Shown: positions 44,753 to 53,381 of the stretch, in pieces
Position numbering within the stretch: the stretch's first letter is position 1
Layout of the letters: every line of letters begins with the position of its first letter
Assembly (NCBI GenBank): GCA_009885995.1
Contig: VFJQ01000056.1
Span: 62,001 to 126,000, forward strand
DNA from: Verrucomicrobiota bacterium
GTDB taxonomy: Bacteria > Verrucomicrobiota > Verrucomicrobiia > Chthoniobacterales > Chthoniobacteraceae
Length of the DNA: 64,000 nucleotides
Reading direction: 5' to 3'
Program-made: the position numbers and the translations under genes
The notes under the pieces: generated by a model
What the model was told of the DNA's origin: nothing
What the model saw: only the letters and a program-made list of their open reading frames with translations
The model's database searches: none

Positions 44753-44939
44753 ATTACTGATGACGTTCGCAAGTCGCCTAACATACAGATTGCGCCGAGC
44801 TTTTGCGGCGTATGCCTCGAAGGTGAGTGCGGCATGGGCGGAGTTCAGTCACGATGGGTTACTCTGGCAAGCGCTTACTTCGGACTGGCATCGGTCGCAA
44901 TCGTGCGGCACCAGCGCGGGATAGACCGCATTCTGCGAC

Positions 44940-45458
44940 TCAGCGCGACATGAACTGCCGGAACGACTCGACGTAGGCGGCGTAGGCGATCATCTCGCCT
45001 TGCGTCACGGGGTCACCGAAGGTGCCGGTGAAGGCGGGGAAGGTGGCGGGATTTTTGGCGGTGTCGGCGATGGCGGTGTCGAGTTGGGTGAGGGTGACTT
45101 CGCCGGGGGCGCCTCGCGGGATGGAGAAGGTGAAATGAACCAGCGTGCCGTCGAAGCTGACGGTCGCGGTCGCGGGGTCGTCGGGGTCGAGCGTGTTGAC
45201 GGCATCGACGACGGCGTTGGCGAAGGGTTGACCGGGGGTGCCGGGCGCTCCGTCCGCGCCGCCGGCACCGGCGGGGCCGGGGTCGCCTTGATCGCCTTTG
45301 TCGCCCTTTTCACCGGGGTCGCCCGGAAGGCCCTGAGGGCCGGCGGGGATGGCGGCGATGAGCGCGGTGGTTTCGCTGCGCAGGCCGTTGAATTGGTCGC
45401 GCAGTTCGTTGGCGTCGATTTCGGTCTGGGGAAGGGGTCGGGTGGGGTCGAAGGGCAT
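44940..45458 (-). CDS. Short collagen-like (Gly-X-Y) protein
   Basis: A 172-residue protein with an N-terminal helical part (RDQFNGLRSETTALIAA), about 14 Gly-X-Y triplets (GPQGLPGDPGEKGDKGDQ and on) and a C-terminal domain with SFDGTLVHFTFSIPRG and a closing segment ending YVESFRQFMSR. The arrangement resembles phage tail-fibre or bacterial collagen-like trimers. The Gly-X-Y run probably forms a triple helix. Next to it lies a decayed FN3-like fragment, consistent with a phage-derived or cell-surface locus. Confidence 0.75.
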   Translation of the reverse strand: MPFDPTRPLPQTEIDANELRDQFNGLRSETTALIAAIPAGPQGLPGDPGEKGDKGDQGDPGPAGAGGADGAPGTPGQPFANAVVDAVNTLDPDDPATATVSFDGTLVHFTFSIPRGAPGEVTLTQLDTAIADTAKNPATFPAFTGTFGDPVTQGEMIAYAAYVESFRQFMSR

Positions 45459-45587
45459 GGTGGTTTCGGGTTGGATGGCGGTGGGTGATCAGTGGGCGGT
45501 GGTCTTGTGGAACATTGAGTGGCTGTTTTTGAGCAGCAGGCTTGTTTTGATCTGTAATATGCCTTGTGGAACGGACTGCGCGGAAGC

Positions 45588-45776
45588 GGCGCGCAGTCGC
45601 TCGCCGTGGGGGCGCAACTGCTCGGAACTGGGGCGCAACCGCCCGGCGGCGATGAGCAGTCGCGCGGGGTGGGCGAGCAGGTGCGCGGAGGCGGTGAGCA
45701 GGTGCGCGAAAGCGGGGCGCGGTCGCTCGGGCGGTCCGGGCAGGTGCGCGCGATTTTCGCGCGACCGCGCGGCGGC
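45588..45776. repeat. Degenerate 21-bp tandem array
   Basis: About nine units of 21 bp related to GAGCAGGTGCGCGGAGGCGGT. Translated on the plus strand they show a strict 7-residue period (GAQSLAV, GAQLLGT, GAQPPGG, GEQVRGG). It lies in a 660-bp gap between the collagen-like gene and a small ORF. The sequence differs from the arrays near 5.7 kb and 62.1 kb but the period is identical. Confidence 0.75.
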
Positions 45777-45839
45777 AGCGCTCACGGGGTCGGAGGCGGG
45801 GGCGTGCTGGCATCGGGTCGGCGCCCGCGCAGTTTGCTG

Positions 45840-46018
45840 CGGATTTGCGAGGACCCTTACAACCCGGCGAACATGCAGATCGTCGGCACGCCGAGCGCGA
45901 GCCGCTTCACCAAGGCCGGGCTGCTGCTCGGCCACACGTATTGGTTCGAGGTGCGGCGCAGGGCAGCGGCGATGTGCTCGGGCCGTGGAGCGATCCGGCC
46001 AAGGGCACGGTGGGGTAA
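45840..46018 (+). pseudogene. Decayed FN3-like fragment
   Basis: One frame reads EDPYNPANMQIVGTPSASRF then TKAGLLLGHTYWFEVR; after a frame change the text continues GSGDVLGPWSDPAKGTVG and stops. This is the end of a fibronectin type III-like domain as seen in phage or surface proteins. Beginning and signal sequence are missing. Probably a relic associated with the collagen-like gene. Confidence 0.6.
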
Positions 46019-46122
46019 GCGGGCGGCGGACCCGCAACCACGCCGCGCGCGAAAGCAAAATGACTCGCGCCGCGGCGTGCGCCTCCTTAGTCTGGCGGTG
46101 ATGAACTTCACCGCCTGACGCC

Positions 46123-46296
46123 ATGGGACTCGGCGAACACATCCGCAAAGTCGTCGGCCGCCCGCGTCACGCGAACGCACTGCGCGAGCTCGAAGCACTC
46201 AACGAAAACCTGCGCAGCCTCGGCGTGGAGCTGCCCGAACACGATGCCCGACACGTTCGAAAGTCTGTTGGTCAAGCTCGCCCGCGCCCGCGTTGA
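46123..46296 (+). CDS. Small charged protein upstream of a nucleotidyltransferase relic
   Basis: A 57-codon frame (MGLGEHIRKVVGRPRHANAL, then RELEALNENLRSLGVELPEH) that overlaps the following nucleotidyltransferase start in another frame, as in two-gene modules. The tail after residue 42 is probably overrun. A TAGTCT box lies about 30 bp upstream. Assignment as a partner of the next gene is inference. Confidence 0.45.
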   Translation: MGLGEHIRKVVGRPRHANALRELEALNENLRSLGVELPEHDARHVRKSVGQARPRPR

Positions 46297-46351
46297 GTTC
46301 CTCGTCGCCGGCGGCGTCGCCGTGTGTCTGAACGGTTTCGTCCGCACGACG
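46244..46351 (+). pseudogene. Nucleotidyltransferase-fold gene cut off by a REPIN/RAYT element
   Basis: The frame reads MPDTFESLLVKLARARVEFL then VAGGVAVCLNGFVRTT, the standard N-terminus of AbiEii/DUF6036-type nucleotidyltransferases, which would continue with the catalytic DxD. Instead a REPIN begins 8 bp later and the rest of the gene is absent. The transposase element therefore appears to have truncated it. Confidence 0.7.
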
Positions 46352-46359
46352 CCGTGTCA

Positions 46360-46410
46360 TGGAGGGCACCGCGCCGTCGGTGCCGGGAAGCGACGGCGCG
46401 CTTCTCTCCA
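46360..46410. repeat. REPIN left of the RAYT gene
   Basis: TGGAGGGCACCGCGCCGTCG is followed by the inverted partner CGACGGCGCGCTTCTCTCCA. The arms differ slightly (CACC versus CTTC) as in hybrid REPINs. Its core is shared with the copies at 46909 and 58606. Confidence 0.85.
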
Positions 46411-46438
46411 GGTGCTGAAACTGATTTGATCGGCCAAT

Positions 46439-46906
46439 ATGAAAACTTGGCGCAAGCACCCGGCGCATCCGCCCGTTCTTCAGCGAGACCATCAGCCGGT
46501 GCTTGTTTTCGTCACGGCTTGCACGCAAGAGCGCAGGCCGTTGCTCGCTCGAGAGGAATGTTGCGCATTGCTCAGACGCTCATGGGCGGAGGCGACGAGT
46601 TGGCGCGTCGGTCGGTTTCTCGTCATGCCCGATCATCTCCACTTGTTCTGCGTGCCCGGTGAGTTGCCAGTGCGCGCGTTGGGGCAGTGGGTTCGCTATT
46701 GGAAGACGCTGGTCTCACGTCGTTGGCCGTGGCCGGCGGAACAGCCGGTCTGGCAATTGGATTTCTGGGACACGCAGATGCGCGACCATCATCGATACGA
46801 CGAGAAGTGGAGTTACGTGCGGATGAATCCGGTCCGCGCGGGGTTGGTGGGGGCGGCTGAGGATTGGCCGTTTCAAGGTGAACTGAACGGCTTGAGCTGG
46901 CATTGA
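46439..46906 (+). CDS. REP-associated tyrosine transposase (RAYT)
   Basis: A 155-residue single-strand HUH transposase of the Y1/TnpA_REP group. The HUH motif is H66-L-H68 in VMPDHLHLF, and the catalytic tyrosine is Y126 in SYVRMNPVRAGLV. It is flanked by REPINs 29 bp upstream and 2 bp downstream, the expected single-copy RAYT arrangement. RAYTs cut REP hairpins and move REPINs. The gene looks intact, so it could still mobilise the REPIN family seen elsewhere in the window. Confidence 0.92.
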   Translation: MKTWRKHPAHPPVLQRDHQPVLVFVTACTQERRPLLAREECCALLRRSWAEATSWRVGRFLVMPDHLHLFCVPGELPVRALGQWVRYWKTLVSRRWPWPAEQPVWQLDFWDTQMRDHHRYDEKWSYVRMNPVRAGLVGAAEDWPFQGELNGLSWH

Positions 46907-46908
46907 CG

Positions 46909-46985
46909 CTGGAGGGAAGCGCGCCGTCGCTTCCCGGCATCGACGGCGCGATGCCCTCCAGATGCCCTCCAGATGCCCTCCACGC
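46909..46985. repeat. REPIN right of the RAYT gene with extra end units
   Basis: CTGGAGGGAAGCGCGCCGTC pairs with its inverted partner ending GGCGCGATGCCCTCCAG at 46961. The 11-bp end GATGCCCTCCA is then repeated in tandem twice more. It immediately follows the transposase stop. Confidence 0.85.
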
Positions 46986-47051
46986 GGCCTGCGGCTGCGA
47001 ACGGATTTCCTCTCGTCACACTGCGGCGCGGAGGCTAAGCACTCCGCCCCG

Positions 47052-48125
47052 ATGAGCAAACGCTTCCGCATCGCCGGGATCAACTTCGACCACTTCCACA
47101 TGGGGGATCTCCTCCGCTACGCGCACGAGCATCCGGATGCGGAGATCGTGGGCATCTGCGACGAGCAACCGGAGCGGATGCGCGACGCGCAGCGGAACTT
47201 CGGCATCCCGCTCGACCACGTCTTCACCGACGTGGACGCGTGCATGGAGAAGACCAAGCCGGACCTCGTGATCCTCTGCCCCGCGGCGGCGCGGCATGGC
47301 GAGTGGACGCGGCGCGTGGCGGCGCATGGCGCGCACATCTTGATGGAGAAGCCGTTCGCCGGTTCGCTCGCGGAGGCGGACGCGATGGTCGCGGCGCAGG
47401 CGAAGAGCGGGAAGCTGCTCGCGATCAACTGGCCGTCGCGCTGGATGCCGGGCTACATCACGACGAAGCGGCTCATCGACGAAGGTGTGATCGGCACGGT
47501 GACGAGCGTGAACTACTACGGCGGAAATCGCGGCCCGCTCTACCACGGCGCGGACAAGCTCGAGAAGATCCCGACGGCGGAGGAGAAGGCGGCGAGCTGG
47601 TTTTACCATCGCAGCGCGGGCGGTGGGTCGCTGCTCGACTATATGGGTTACGGGACGACGCTCGGGACGTGGTTCCACGGCGGACGCAAGCCGATCGAAG
47701 TCACCGCTGTGGTCGATGCGCCGGCGGGGCTGGAAGTGGATGAGCACAGCATCGCCGTGGCGCGCTACGACGTGGGGCTGTCGAAGTTCGAGACGCGCTG
47801 GGGCACTTTCACCGATCCGTGGACGATCCAGCCGCAACCGAAGTGCGGCTTCGTGGTGTGCGGGACCGATGGGACGATCGCGGCTTACGACTACGCCGAG
47901 CGCATCCGCGTGCAAACGCGCAACAACCCGAAGCGGAAGAAGTGGAACGTGGACAAGGTCGGCGCGCCGTTCGAGAACCCGATCCAATACATGCTGCACG
48001 TGCTCGAGGGCGGCGAGTTCTTGAAAGACCCGCTCCACCCGGAGACCGCGCGGATCGGGCAGCAGATCGTTGATTCCGCCGTGCTCAGCGCCCGCGAAAA
48101 ACGCACCGTCCCACTCGTCGCATGA
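47052..48125 (+). CDS. Gfo/Idh/MocA-family oxidoreductase
   Basis: A 357-residue NAD(P)-dependent oxidoreductase, probably acting on a sugar or cyclitol. The Rossmann part starts FRIAGINFDHFHMGDLL (a degenerate glycine loop), followed by VILCPAAARHGE and HILMEKPFAG, the conserved EKP motif, then INWPSRWMPG. The C-terminal alpha/beta domain contains the GGSLLDYMGYG segment with the usual substrate-binding region. The ATG at 47052 is used. The next gene starts inside its stop. Substrate unknown. Confidence 0.87.
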   Translation: MSKRFRIAGINFDHFHMGDLLRYAHEHPDAEIVGICDEQPERMRDAQRNFGIPLDHVFTDVDACMEKTKPDLVILCPAAARHGEWTRRVAAHGAHILMEKPFAGSLAEADAMVAAQAKSGKLLAINWPSRWMPGYITTKRLIDEGVIGTVTSVNYYGGNRGPLYHGADKLEKIPTAEEKAASWFYHRSAGGGSLLDYMGYGTTLGTWFHGGRKPIEVTAVVDAPAGLEVDEHSIAVARYDVGLSKFETRWGTFTDPWTIQPQPKCGFVVCGTDGTIAAYDYAERIRVQTRNNPKRKKWNVDKVGAPFENPIQYMLHVLEGGEFLKDPLHPETARIGQQIVDSAVLSAREKRTVPLVA

Positions 48126-48559
48126 AGCCACTGCCTCTCGCTCCGTTCATCGCCATCCTGCTGTTCACCGGCTGCGTCTTGCCAATCCCGACCAGCAAAG
48201 TCGTCGCCCCGAGCATCCAGGGCCGCGTCGTCCACGCGAACACCGGAGCGCCCATCGACCTCGCCGGGGTGGTGGTCGAGGACCACAAAGAAGCTTCCGT
48301 CGTCACCGCGCGCGACGGCAGCTTCCACACCGACCAGATCACCCGCAGCCAGCCCTTCTGGGTGTGGTGGCCCTTTGGCGGCGACTCCGTGGAGGTGGTG
48401 AAACTCCGCGTCGCCCGGCCCGGCTTCGAGAAGCACAAGGAAAAGGTCCCGTGGCACCCGAAGACGCAGTCCGCCGTGTATCTCTCGCAGCCCATCGCCC
48501 TGAAACCGAAGACAGCCGGAGACCTTATCGACGAAGCCCGTCAGCGCGTCGGACGCTGA
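48122..48559 (+). CDS. Lipoprotein with carboxypeptidase-regulatory-like domain
   Basis: A 145-residue lipoprotein: signal MKPLPLAPFIAILLFTGC with lipobox LFTGC, then a short beta-sandwich resembling carboxypeptidase-regulatory domains (IQGRVVHANTGAPIDLAGVVV, ARDGSFHTDQI). It is coupled to the oxidoreductase by an ATGA overlap. Role unknown. Confidence 0.8.
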   Translation: MKPLPLAPFIAILLFTGCVLPIPTSKVVAPSIQGRVVHANTGAPIDLAGVVVEDHKEASVVTARDGSFHTDQITRSQPFWVWWPFGGDSVEVVKLRVARPGFEKHKEKVPWHPKTQSAVYLSQPIALKPKTAGDLIDEARQRVGR

Positions 48560-48566
48560 TCGCTGA

Positions 48567-50048
48567 TTACGCGAAGAGGCTCTCGATCGGTTTCCCGAGT
48601 CCGTCCTTCGTGACGTAGAACGGCCGCTCCTCGACGACGTAGGAGTGCTTCGGCGAGATGCCCATGGCGCGGTAGAGCGTGGCGTGGAGGTCTTCGATCA
48701 CCACGCGATCCTTGATCGTCTTGCACGGGCGCTCATCGGCGGTGAGGCCGTGGAGGTGGCCGCGCTTCACACCGCCGCCCCACAGCAGCACGCAGCCGGC
48801 GTCGGTGAAGTGGCGGTGCATGCCGTAGTGCTTTTCCTCGCTGATGCGCTCAGGCACGCGCACCTGGTGCCGCACTTCGTTGCCGGGTTTGCCTTCGACC
48901 ATCATGTCGCGGCTGAACTCGCTCGCGAGCACGATGAGCGTGCGGTCGAGCAGACCGCGCTCTTCAAGGTCGCGGATGAGCTGCGCGATCGGCGCGTCGA
49001 TGGTTTCCTTCATCGCTTCCATCCGCTCGTGGCCGTTCTCGTGCGTGTCCCAGTTGAGAAACGGGATGTATTCGGTGGTCACCTCGATGAATCGCGCGCC
49101 TGCTTCGCACAGCCGCCGCGCGAGCAGGCAGCCCATGCCGAAGCGTCCCACGACAGACTTCTCGTAGCTGCCATCGCGCTCCTGCTTCACGTCGTTGAAC
49201 TTCGCCGGATCGACGCCGGGCGGGAGATACTTCGCGACGTTTTCCTTCGGCTCGAGCGAGAGATCGAAGGCCTTCGCCGCGGGGGAGCTGAGCAGCCGGT
49301 GCGCGTTGTCGAGCGAGCGGAGGAAGGACTCCTTTTGATACGCGCTGCCGACCTGCCCGACCGGCGATGCGGCGAGCAGCTTTTTGTAGAACTTGTTCCT
49401 GTCTTCGAGGCGCCCCGGCGTCATGCCCGGCGGCGGGCGCACCGCGGCGGTGGCGTCCTGCGGATACGGGATGTTAAACGGGCCGTATTCGCTGCCGAGA
49501 AAGCCGGAGGTCGTGAATGACTTCAGCTCCTCGCCTTCGCCGAGATCGAAGCGCTGGCCGATGTTGATGAACGCAGGCATCGCCGGGTCGAGCGGCCCAA
49601 GCGTGCGCGAGATAAACGCGCCGAGGTGCGGGCAGTGGACCGACTGCGGCGGCGCGTAGCCGGTGTGCCAGTGGAACTGATGCCGCGAGTGCAGGATGAA
49701 GCCGAGATCGCCCGCCGTGTAGCTGCGGATGAGCGCGCCGCGATCCATCACCGCCGCCATCTTCTCGAGCCCGGCGGAGAACTTGATGTGATCCACCGCG
49801 GTGTCGATCGCGGGGAAAGTGGAGAGCACCGAGTTCGGGTCCATGCCCGGCTCGAAGGGCGCGTAGCGTTTCGGGTCAAACGTCTCCGTATGCGCCATGC
49901 CGCCGCCCATCCACAGCACGATGAGCCGATCCGCCGTCGGCTTGATCTTCTCCACCACGGACTCGGCGAGGACGCGCGGTGCGCCGCACGCGAGCGTGGC
50001 GAGCGTGGTAGCGGAAGCGGTGCGGAGGAAGTCGCGGCGGGTGTGCAT
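48567..50048 (-). CDS. DUF1501 family, Tat-exported sulfatase-like protein
   Basis: A 493-residue protein with a twin-arginine leader (MHTRRDFLRTASATTLATLA) and the DUF1501 core (RLIVLWMGGGMAHTETFDPK, and FEVTTEY-like RFIEVTTEYIPF). DUF1501 proteins are alkaline-phosphatase/sulfatase-fold proteins abundant in planctomycetes and verrucomicrobia and nearly always paired with a DUF1549/1553 cytochrome protein. Here that partner lies upstream with a one-base overlap (TGATG). The substrate is not known, though carbohydrate degradation is suspected for the family. Confidence 0.9.
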   Translation of the reverse strand: MHTRRDFLRTASATTLATLACGAPRVLAESVVEKIKPTADRLIVLWMGGGMAHTETFDPKRYAPFEPGMDPNSVLSTFPAIDTAVDHIKFSAGLEKMAAVMDRGALIRSYTAGDLGFILHSRHQFHWHTGYAPPQSVHCPHLGAFISRTLGPLDPAMPAFINIGQRFDLGEGEELKSFTTSGFLGSEYGPFNIPYPQDATAAVRPPPGMTPGRLEDRNKFYKKLLAASPVGQVGSAYQKESFLRSLDNAHRLLSSPAAKAFDLSLEPKENVAKYLPPGVDPAKFNDVKQERDGSYEKSVVGRFGMGCLLARRLCEAGARFIEVTTEYIPFLNWDTHENGHERMEAMKETIDAPIAQLIRDLEERGLLDRTLIVLASEFSRDMMVEGKPGNEVRHQVRVPERISEEKHYGMHRHFTDAGCVLLWGGGVKRGHLHGLTADERPCKTIKDRVVIEDLHATLYRAMGISPKHSYVVEERPFYVTKDGLGKPIESLFA

Positions 50049-52645
50049 CAGTTGATGAGTTGGAAGTCGGGGAGCATCGCGAGCGACCAGAGTAGGTCGG
50101 CGAGATGATCTGGCGCGGGTTTGTCGCCGAGGAAGCCGAGCGCGGCGGTGCGCTCGGCTTCGCTCGGTTTGCGAGAGAGCAGGTGCGTGTAGGTGCGGTC
50201 GAGCCAGGCGCGCGGGTCTTCGCCGGCGGCTTTCGCGAGCACGGTCGCGGCGTGCTTCAGCTTCGCGTCGAGCGTGTCACCGTTGGTGAGTTCGAGCGCT
50301 TGCAGCGTGGTCGCGGCGGTGAGGCGCGAAGTGGCGACCTGCTCGCGGTTCGGACGATCGAGCGCGACGGCGAGCGGGTCGGCCGGGCGCAGCGACGCGC
50401 GGGTTCTGCCGGGAAAGCACGCGGTGCCGACTGCGGCGCTCAAGCGCGGGCCGAGTTCGATCTTTTCGTTCGCGTAGTCTTTGCGGCGGAGCGGCGGAAG
50501 CGTGGGGCCTTCATCGACGGGCGCGACACCATCCGGCAGCGGCTGCGCGGCGGGCCACTCGGCGGCGTCGAAGGCCGCGGCGGCATATCCGGTCGCTGGC
50601 TCGCGGCGAACGCGCCACGTGTCGTCGGTGATGACTTCAGTTGCGCCGCAGCAGTCGAGCAGGCGCGCGTAGAAGGCGACGCCGGGGATCGCGTTGAGGT
50701 GATTCAGCGAGTTGGGAAACTGCTTCTTCTCCTCGTCGTTGAGCGCGCCCTTGTCGGTGTGGCTTTGCGCTTCGATCACGATCACGTTGTCGCCCACGCG
50801 GAGCAGCTTCGTGAGGTCCACGAGCACGATGCGGTTGCCGCGGCTCTGGTCGCCGACGGTGGTCTTCGGCCTTGCGCCGTTGATCGAGACGAACGCGCCC
50901 TGGCTCGCGAGCAGCACGGCCTGCGCGTCCTCGGGCACGACAGCGAGGTTGATGACTTTGCGGAAGACGACCTTGTGCTTGAGCGCGTCGGCGGGATTGC
51001 CGTCGGGCTTTTTGTCCTTCTTCGGCGGAGTCGCAGGCGGAGGCTCGGCGGCCTTGCGTGCGACGGCTTCGAGGCGGCGTGATTCGCCGACATCGTTCGG
51101 CTCAGGCGACCAGATCCAGCGCGGCGATTTCGGCGGCTGCACGAGGCCGCACGCCGCGAAGTCGATATCCACGCTCGCGGGCATGCGCGGCCAGTCGTTC
51201 GTGAGCGCGGCGATGCCGTCGGCGAATTGCTCCGCCGTGAGCCGGCGCGTGATCGGGCCGCGGAAGACGAACGCTTCCTTCTCGTCCTTCGGCCCTTCGA
51301 CGCTCGGGAGCTGGTAGGCGCGCGAGGTGAGGATGAGTTCGATCGTGTGCTTCAAGTCGTAGCCGTGGGCGACGAGGTCCTCGGCGAGGAAGTCGATGAT
51401 CTCCGGCGACCACGCGGGGCGGTCCATGTCGTCGAGCGGCTCGACCAGGCCGCGGCCGAGCAGCTTCGCCCAGAGCCGGTTCACGATCGTGCGGGAGAGC
51501 CGGCCGTTTTGCGGGCCGGTCATCAGCTCGGCGAAGCGCGCCATGCGCGCGGGCTTCTCCAGCTTCGCATCGAGCGCGCCGAGCTGCGGGTAGAGCGCGC
51601 TCGGCGTCGCGGTTTTACCGGTCGGCTTGTCGCAATGGATGAGCTCGAGCGGGTCGTCGCTGTAGATCGCCGCGACGCCGTAGGCATCGGCGAGGGACCA
51701 GTCGTTAATGAAGCTGTCGTGGCAGCTCGCGCACTTGAGGTTCACGCCCATGAAGACCTGCGAGATATTCTGCGCGGCCTGCATCGGCTGGAGCATCGAG
51801 GCATTCACCACGCCGCGCCAGATGATGCCGCGCGTGAACGGCTCGCTCGTCTCGTCGCGCGGCGCGATCAGCTCGGCGACGAACTTGTCGTAGGGCTTGT
51901 TCGCGATGAGCGATTGGTAAATCCAGCCCGTGAGCTGCCGGCGTCCGCCATCGATGAAGCCGGTGCCTTTGTAATCGTTGCGGAGCAGGTCGTTCCAAAA
52001 CGTGAGCCAGTGCTCGGCGTAATTGCGCTTGTCGGCGAGCAGCGTGCGGACGAGCAGCGCGCGGTCGGGCTGGGCAAGGAAGGCGTCGAGTTGCTCGGGC
52101 GTCGGCAGCAAGCCGATCGTGTCGAGATACGCGCGGCGCGCGAAGGTGCGATCGTCCACCAGCGCCGGCAGCGCGCCTGCCCTTGTCGCGGAATATTCGG
52201 CGAGCAGCGCGTCGAGCGAAGTCAGCCCGACCGGGCGCGGCTTGAGATTCTGCGGCTCGGGCTTGGTGAAGGTGATGCCAGCCGGCCACTTCGCGCCCTG
52301 GTCGATCCATGCGCGCAGCAATCCGACCTGCTCCGCGGTCCAACGCGAGCCCTTCTTTGGCATGACTTCATCCGGATCGACGGCCGCGACGAGCTTCACA
52401 ACATAGCTCTCCGCGCTCCGGCCCACGACCGCGCCCGCCTCGGTTTCGCCGCCCTTCATAAAAGCCTCACGCGTCTCGATGGAGAACTCGCCCTTCGCCT
52501 TACCCTTCGCGTGGCACTTCACGCACGCGGCCTCGAAGAGCGGCTGGATATCTTTCACGAAATCAACCTCGCGACCCGCGGGTGGCGGCAGGGGGGCGCT
52601 CCACGCGCAGGTAGCGGCGAGAAGGAGGGTGAGCGGGGATTTCAT
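50048..52645 (-). CDS. Planctomycete-cytochrome (DUF1549/DUF1553) protein
   Basis: An 865-residue exported protein: signal peptide MKSPLTLLLAATCAWSA, an N-terminal cytochrome-like domain with CVKCH, DUF1549 (DDRTFARRAYLDTIGLLPT, AEHWLTFWNDLLRND, and CASCHDSF as second heme-like site) and DUF1553 (LSRTIVNRLWAKLLGRGLV). A C-terminal beta-rich insertion (VFRKVINLAVVPEDAQAVLL) precedes the end. It is the usual partner of DUF1501 and sits first in the two-gene operon. Confidence 0.9.
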   Translation of the reverse strand: MKSPLTLLLAATCAWSAPLPPPAGREVDFVKDIQPLFEAACVKCHAKGKAKGEFSIETREAFMKGGETEAGAVVGRSAESYVVKLVAAVDPDEVMPKKGSRWTAEQVGLLRAWIDQGAKWPAGITFTKPEPQNLKPRPVGLTSLDALLAEYSATRAGALPALVDDRTFARRAYLDTIGLLPTPEQLDAFLAQPDRALLVRTLLADKRNYAEHWLTFWNDLLRNDYKGTGFIDGGRRQLTGWIYQSLIANKPYDKFVAELIAPRDETSEPFTRGIIWRGVVNASMLQPMQAAQNISQVFMGVNLKCASCHDSFINDWSLADAYGVAAIYSDDPLELIHCDKPTGKTATPSALYPQLGALDAKLEKPARMARFAELMTGPQNGRLSRTIVNRLWAKLLGRGLVEPLDDMDRPAWSPEIIDFLAEDLVAHGYDLKHTIELILTSRAYQLPSVEGPKDEKEAFVFRGPITRRLTAEQFADGIAALTNDWPRMPASVDIDFAACGLVQPPKSPRWIWSPEPNDVGESRRLEAVARKAAEPPPATPPKKDKKPDGNPADALKHKVVFRKVINLAVVPEDAQAVLLASQGAFVSINGARPKTTVGDQSRGNRIVLVDLTKLLRVGDNVIVIEAQSHTDKGALNDEEKKQFPNSLNHLNAIPGVAFYARLLDCCGATEVITDDTWRVRREPATGYAAAAFDAAEWPAAQPLPDGVAPVDEGPTLPPLRRKDYANEKIELGPRLSAAVGTACFPGRTRASLRPADPLAVALDRPNREQVATSRLTAATTLQALELTNGDTLDAKLKHAATVLAKAAGEDPRAWLDRTYTHLLSRKPSEAERTAALGFLGDKPAPDHLADLLWSLAMLPDFQLIN

Positions 52646-52838
52646 GTTGCAGGATCATCCCGGCGCCCACAAAATCAACGGCTCGAAACGATGAACGATG
52701 CTGCCCGGAGCCACCCATGACGGTAGGGCAGAAAACTTGAATGCTCGCGCTATTCCACGGTCAAATGCGCACTTCGAATCGCCCAAGGCATTCCCGCCCG
52801 GGTCTCGACGCATCAAACAAAACCAAAACAAACAACAC

Positions 52839-53108
52839 ATGAAATCCCTCATCACCACCCTCGCCGCGCTCGCAGTGGCCAGCACCTTCGCCATCGGCGC
52901 CGACGACGCCAAGCCGAAGCCCGATCCGGCCGCGATGTTCGCGAAGAAAGATACCAACAGCGACAAGTCGCTGAGCCTCGATGAGTTCAAGGCCGGCGCC
53001 AAGGATCCCGCCAAATCCGAAGAGCAGTTCAAGAAGAAGGACAAGGACGGCGACGGCAAGCTGAGCCTCGAAGAGTTCTCCGCCGGCGGCAAAAAGAAGA
53101 ACAAGTAA
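52839..53108 (+). CDS. Small exported EF-hand protein
   Basis: An 89-residue protein with signal peptide MKSLITTLAALAVASTFAIG and two EF-hand calcium loops (DTNSDKSLSLDEF and DKDGDGKLSLEEF), then a lysine-rich tail. It probably binds calcium outside the cytoplasm. The ATG at 52839 matches the signal start. A strong terminator follows 37 bp after the stop. It diverges from the cytochrome gene; the 190-bp gap between has no other clear feature. Confidence 0.88.
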   Translation: MKSLITTLAALAVASTFAIGADDAKPKPDPAAMFAKKDTNSDKSLSLDEFKAGAKDPAKSEEQFKKKDKDGDGKLSLEEFSAGGKKKNK

Positions 53109-53145
53109 CTTCTGCCGCGCACCGCTTGCGGTGCCGTGAAATTCG

Positions 53146-53186
53146 CGCCGCGCCCGATTCACCTCGGGCGCGGCGCTTTCGTTTTC
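53146..53186 (+). terminator. Rho-independent terminator
   Basis: GCGCCGCGCCCG pairs perfectly with CGGGCGCGGCGC around an 8-nt loop and is followed by TTTCGTTTT. It terminates the EF-hand transcript. The remaining 195 bp to leuA shows no conserved leader. Confidence 0.88.
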
Positions 53187-53381
53187 GGGCGTTGCGCAGC
53201 GGCGCGGCTCTGCTTTTCTGCGCGCGTGAACTTGCTGCTGACCAGCCGACTTAAGCTGCTCCCCGCCCGCGCCTAGCGCCCGGGGAGCCTTAATGCGTTT
53301 TCGGCTGGCGTCGTTTCGGGCTGGGTGGAAGGCGACGGCTGGCTTCTCTTCATCTCCTCCGCCCGCAACTTCACACTCTCC

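Noticed and set aside
44776..44880. A second complete attC upstream of the membrane-protein ORF
   Set aside because: A good R' box (GTTAGGC) is present, but I could not find a matching R'' box or paired arms.
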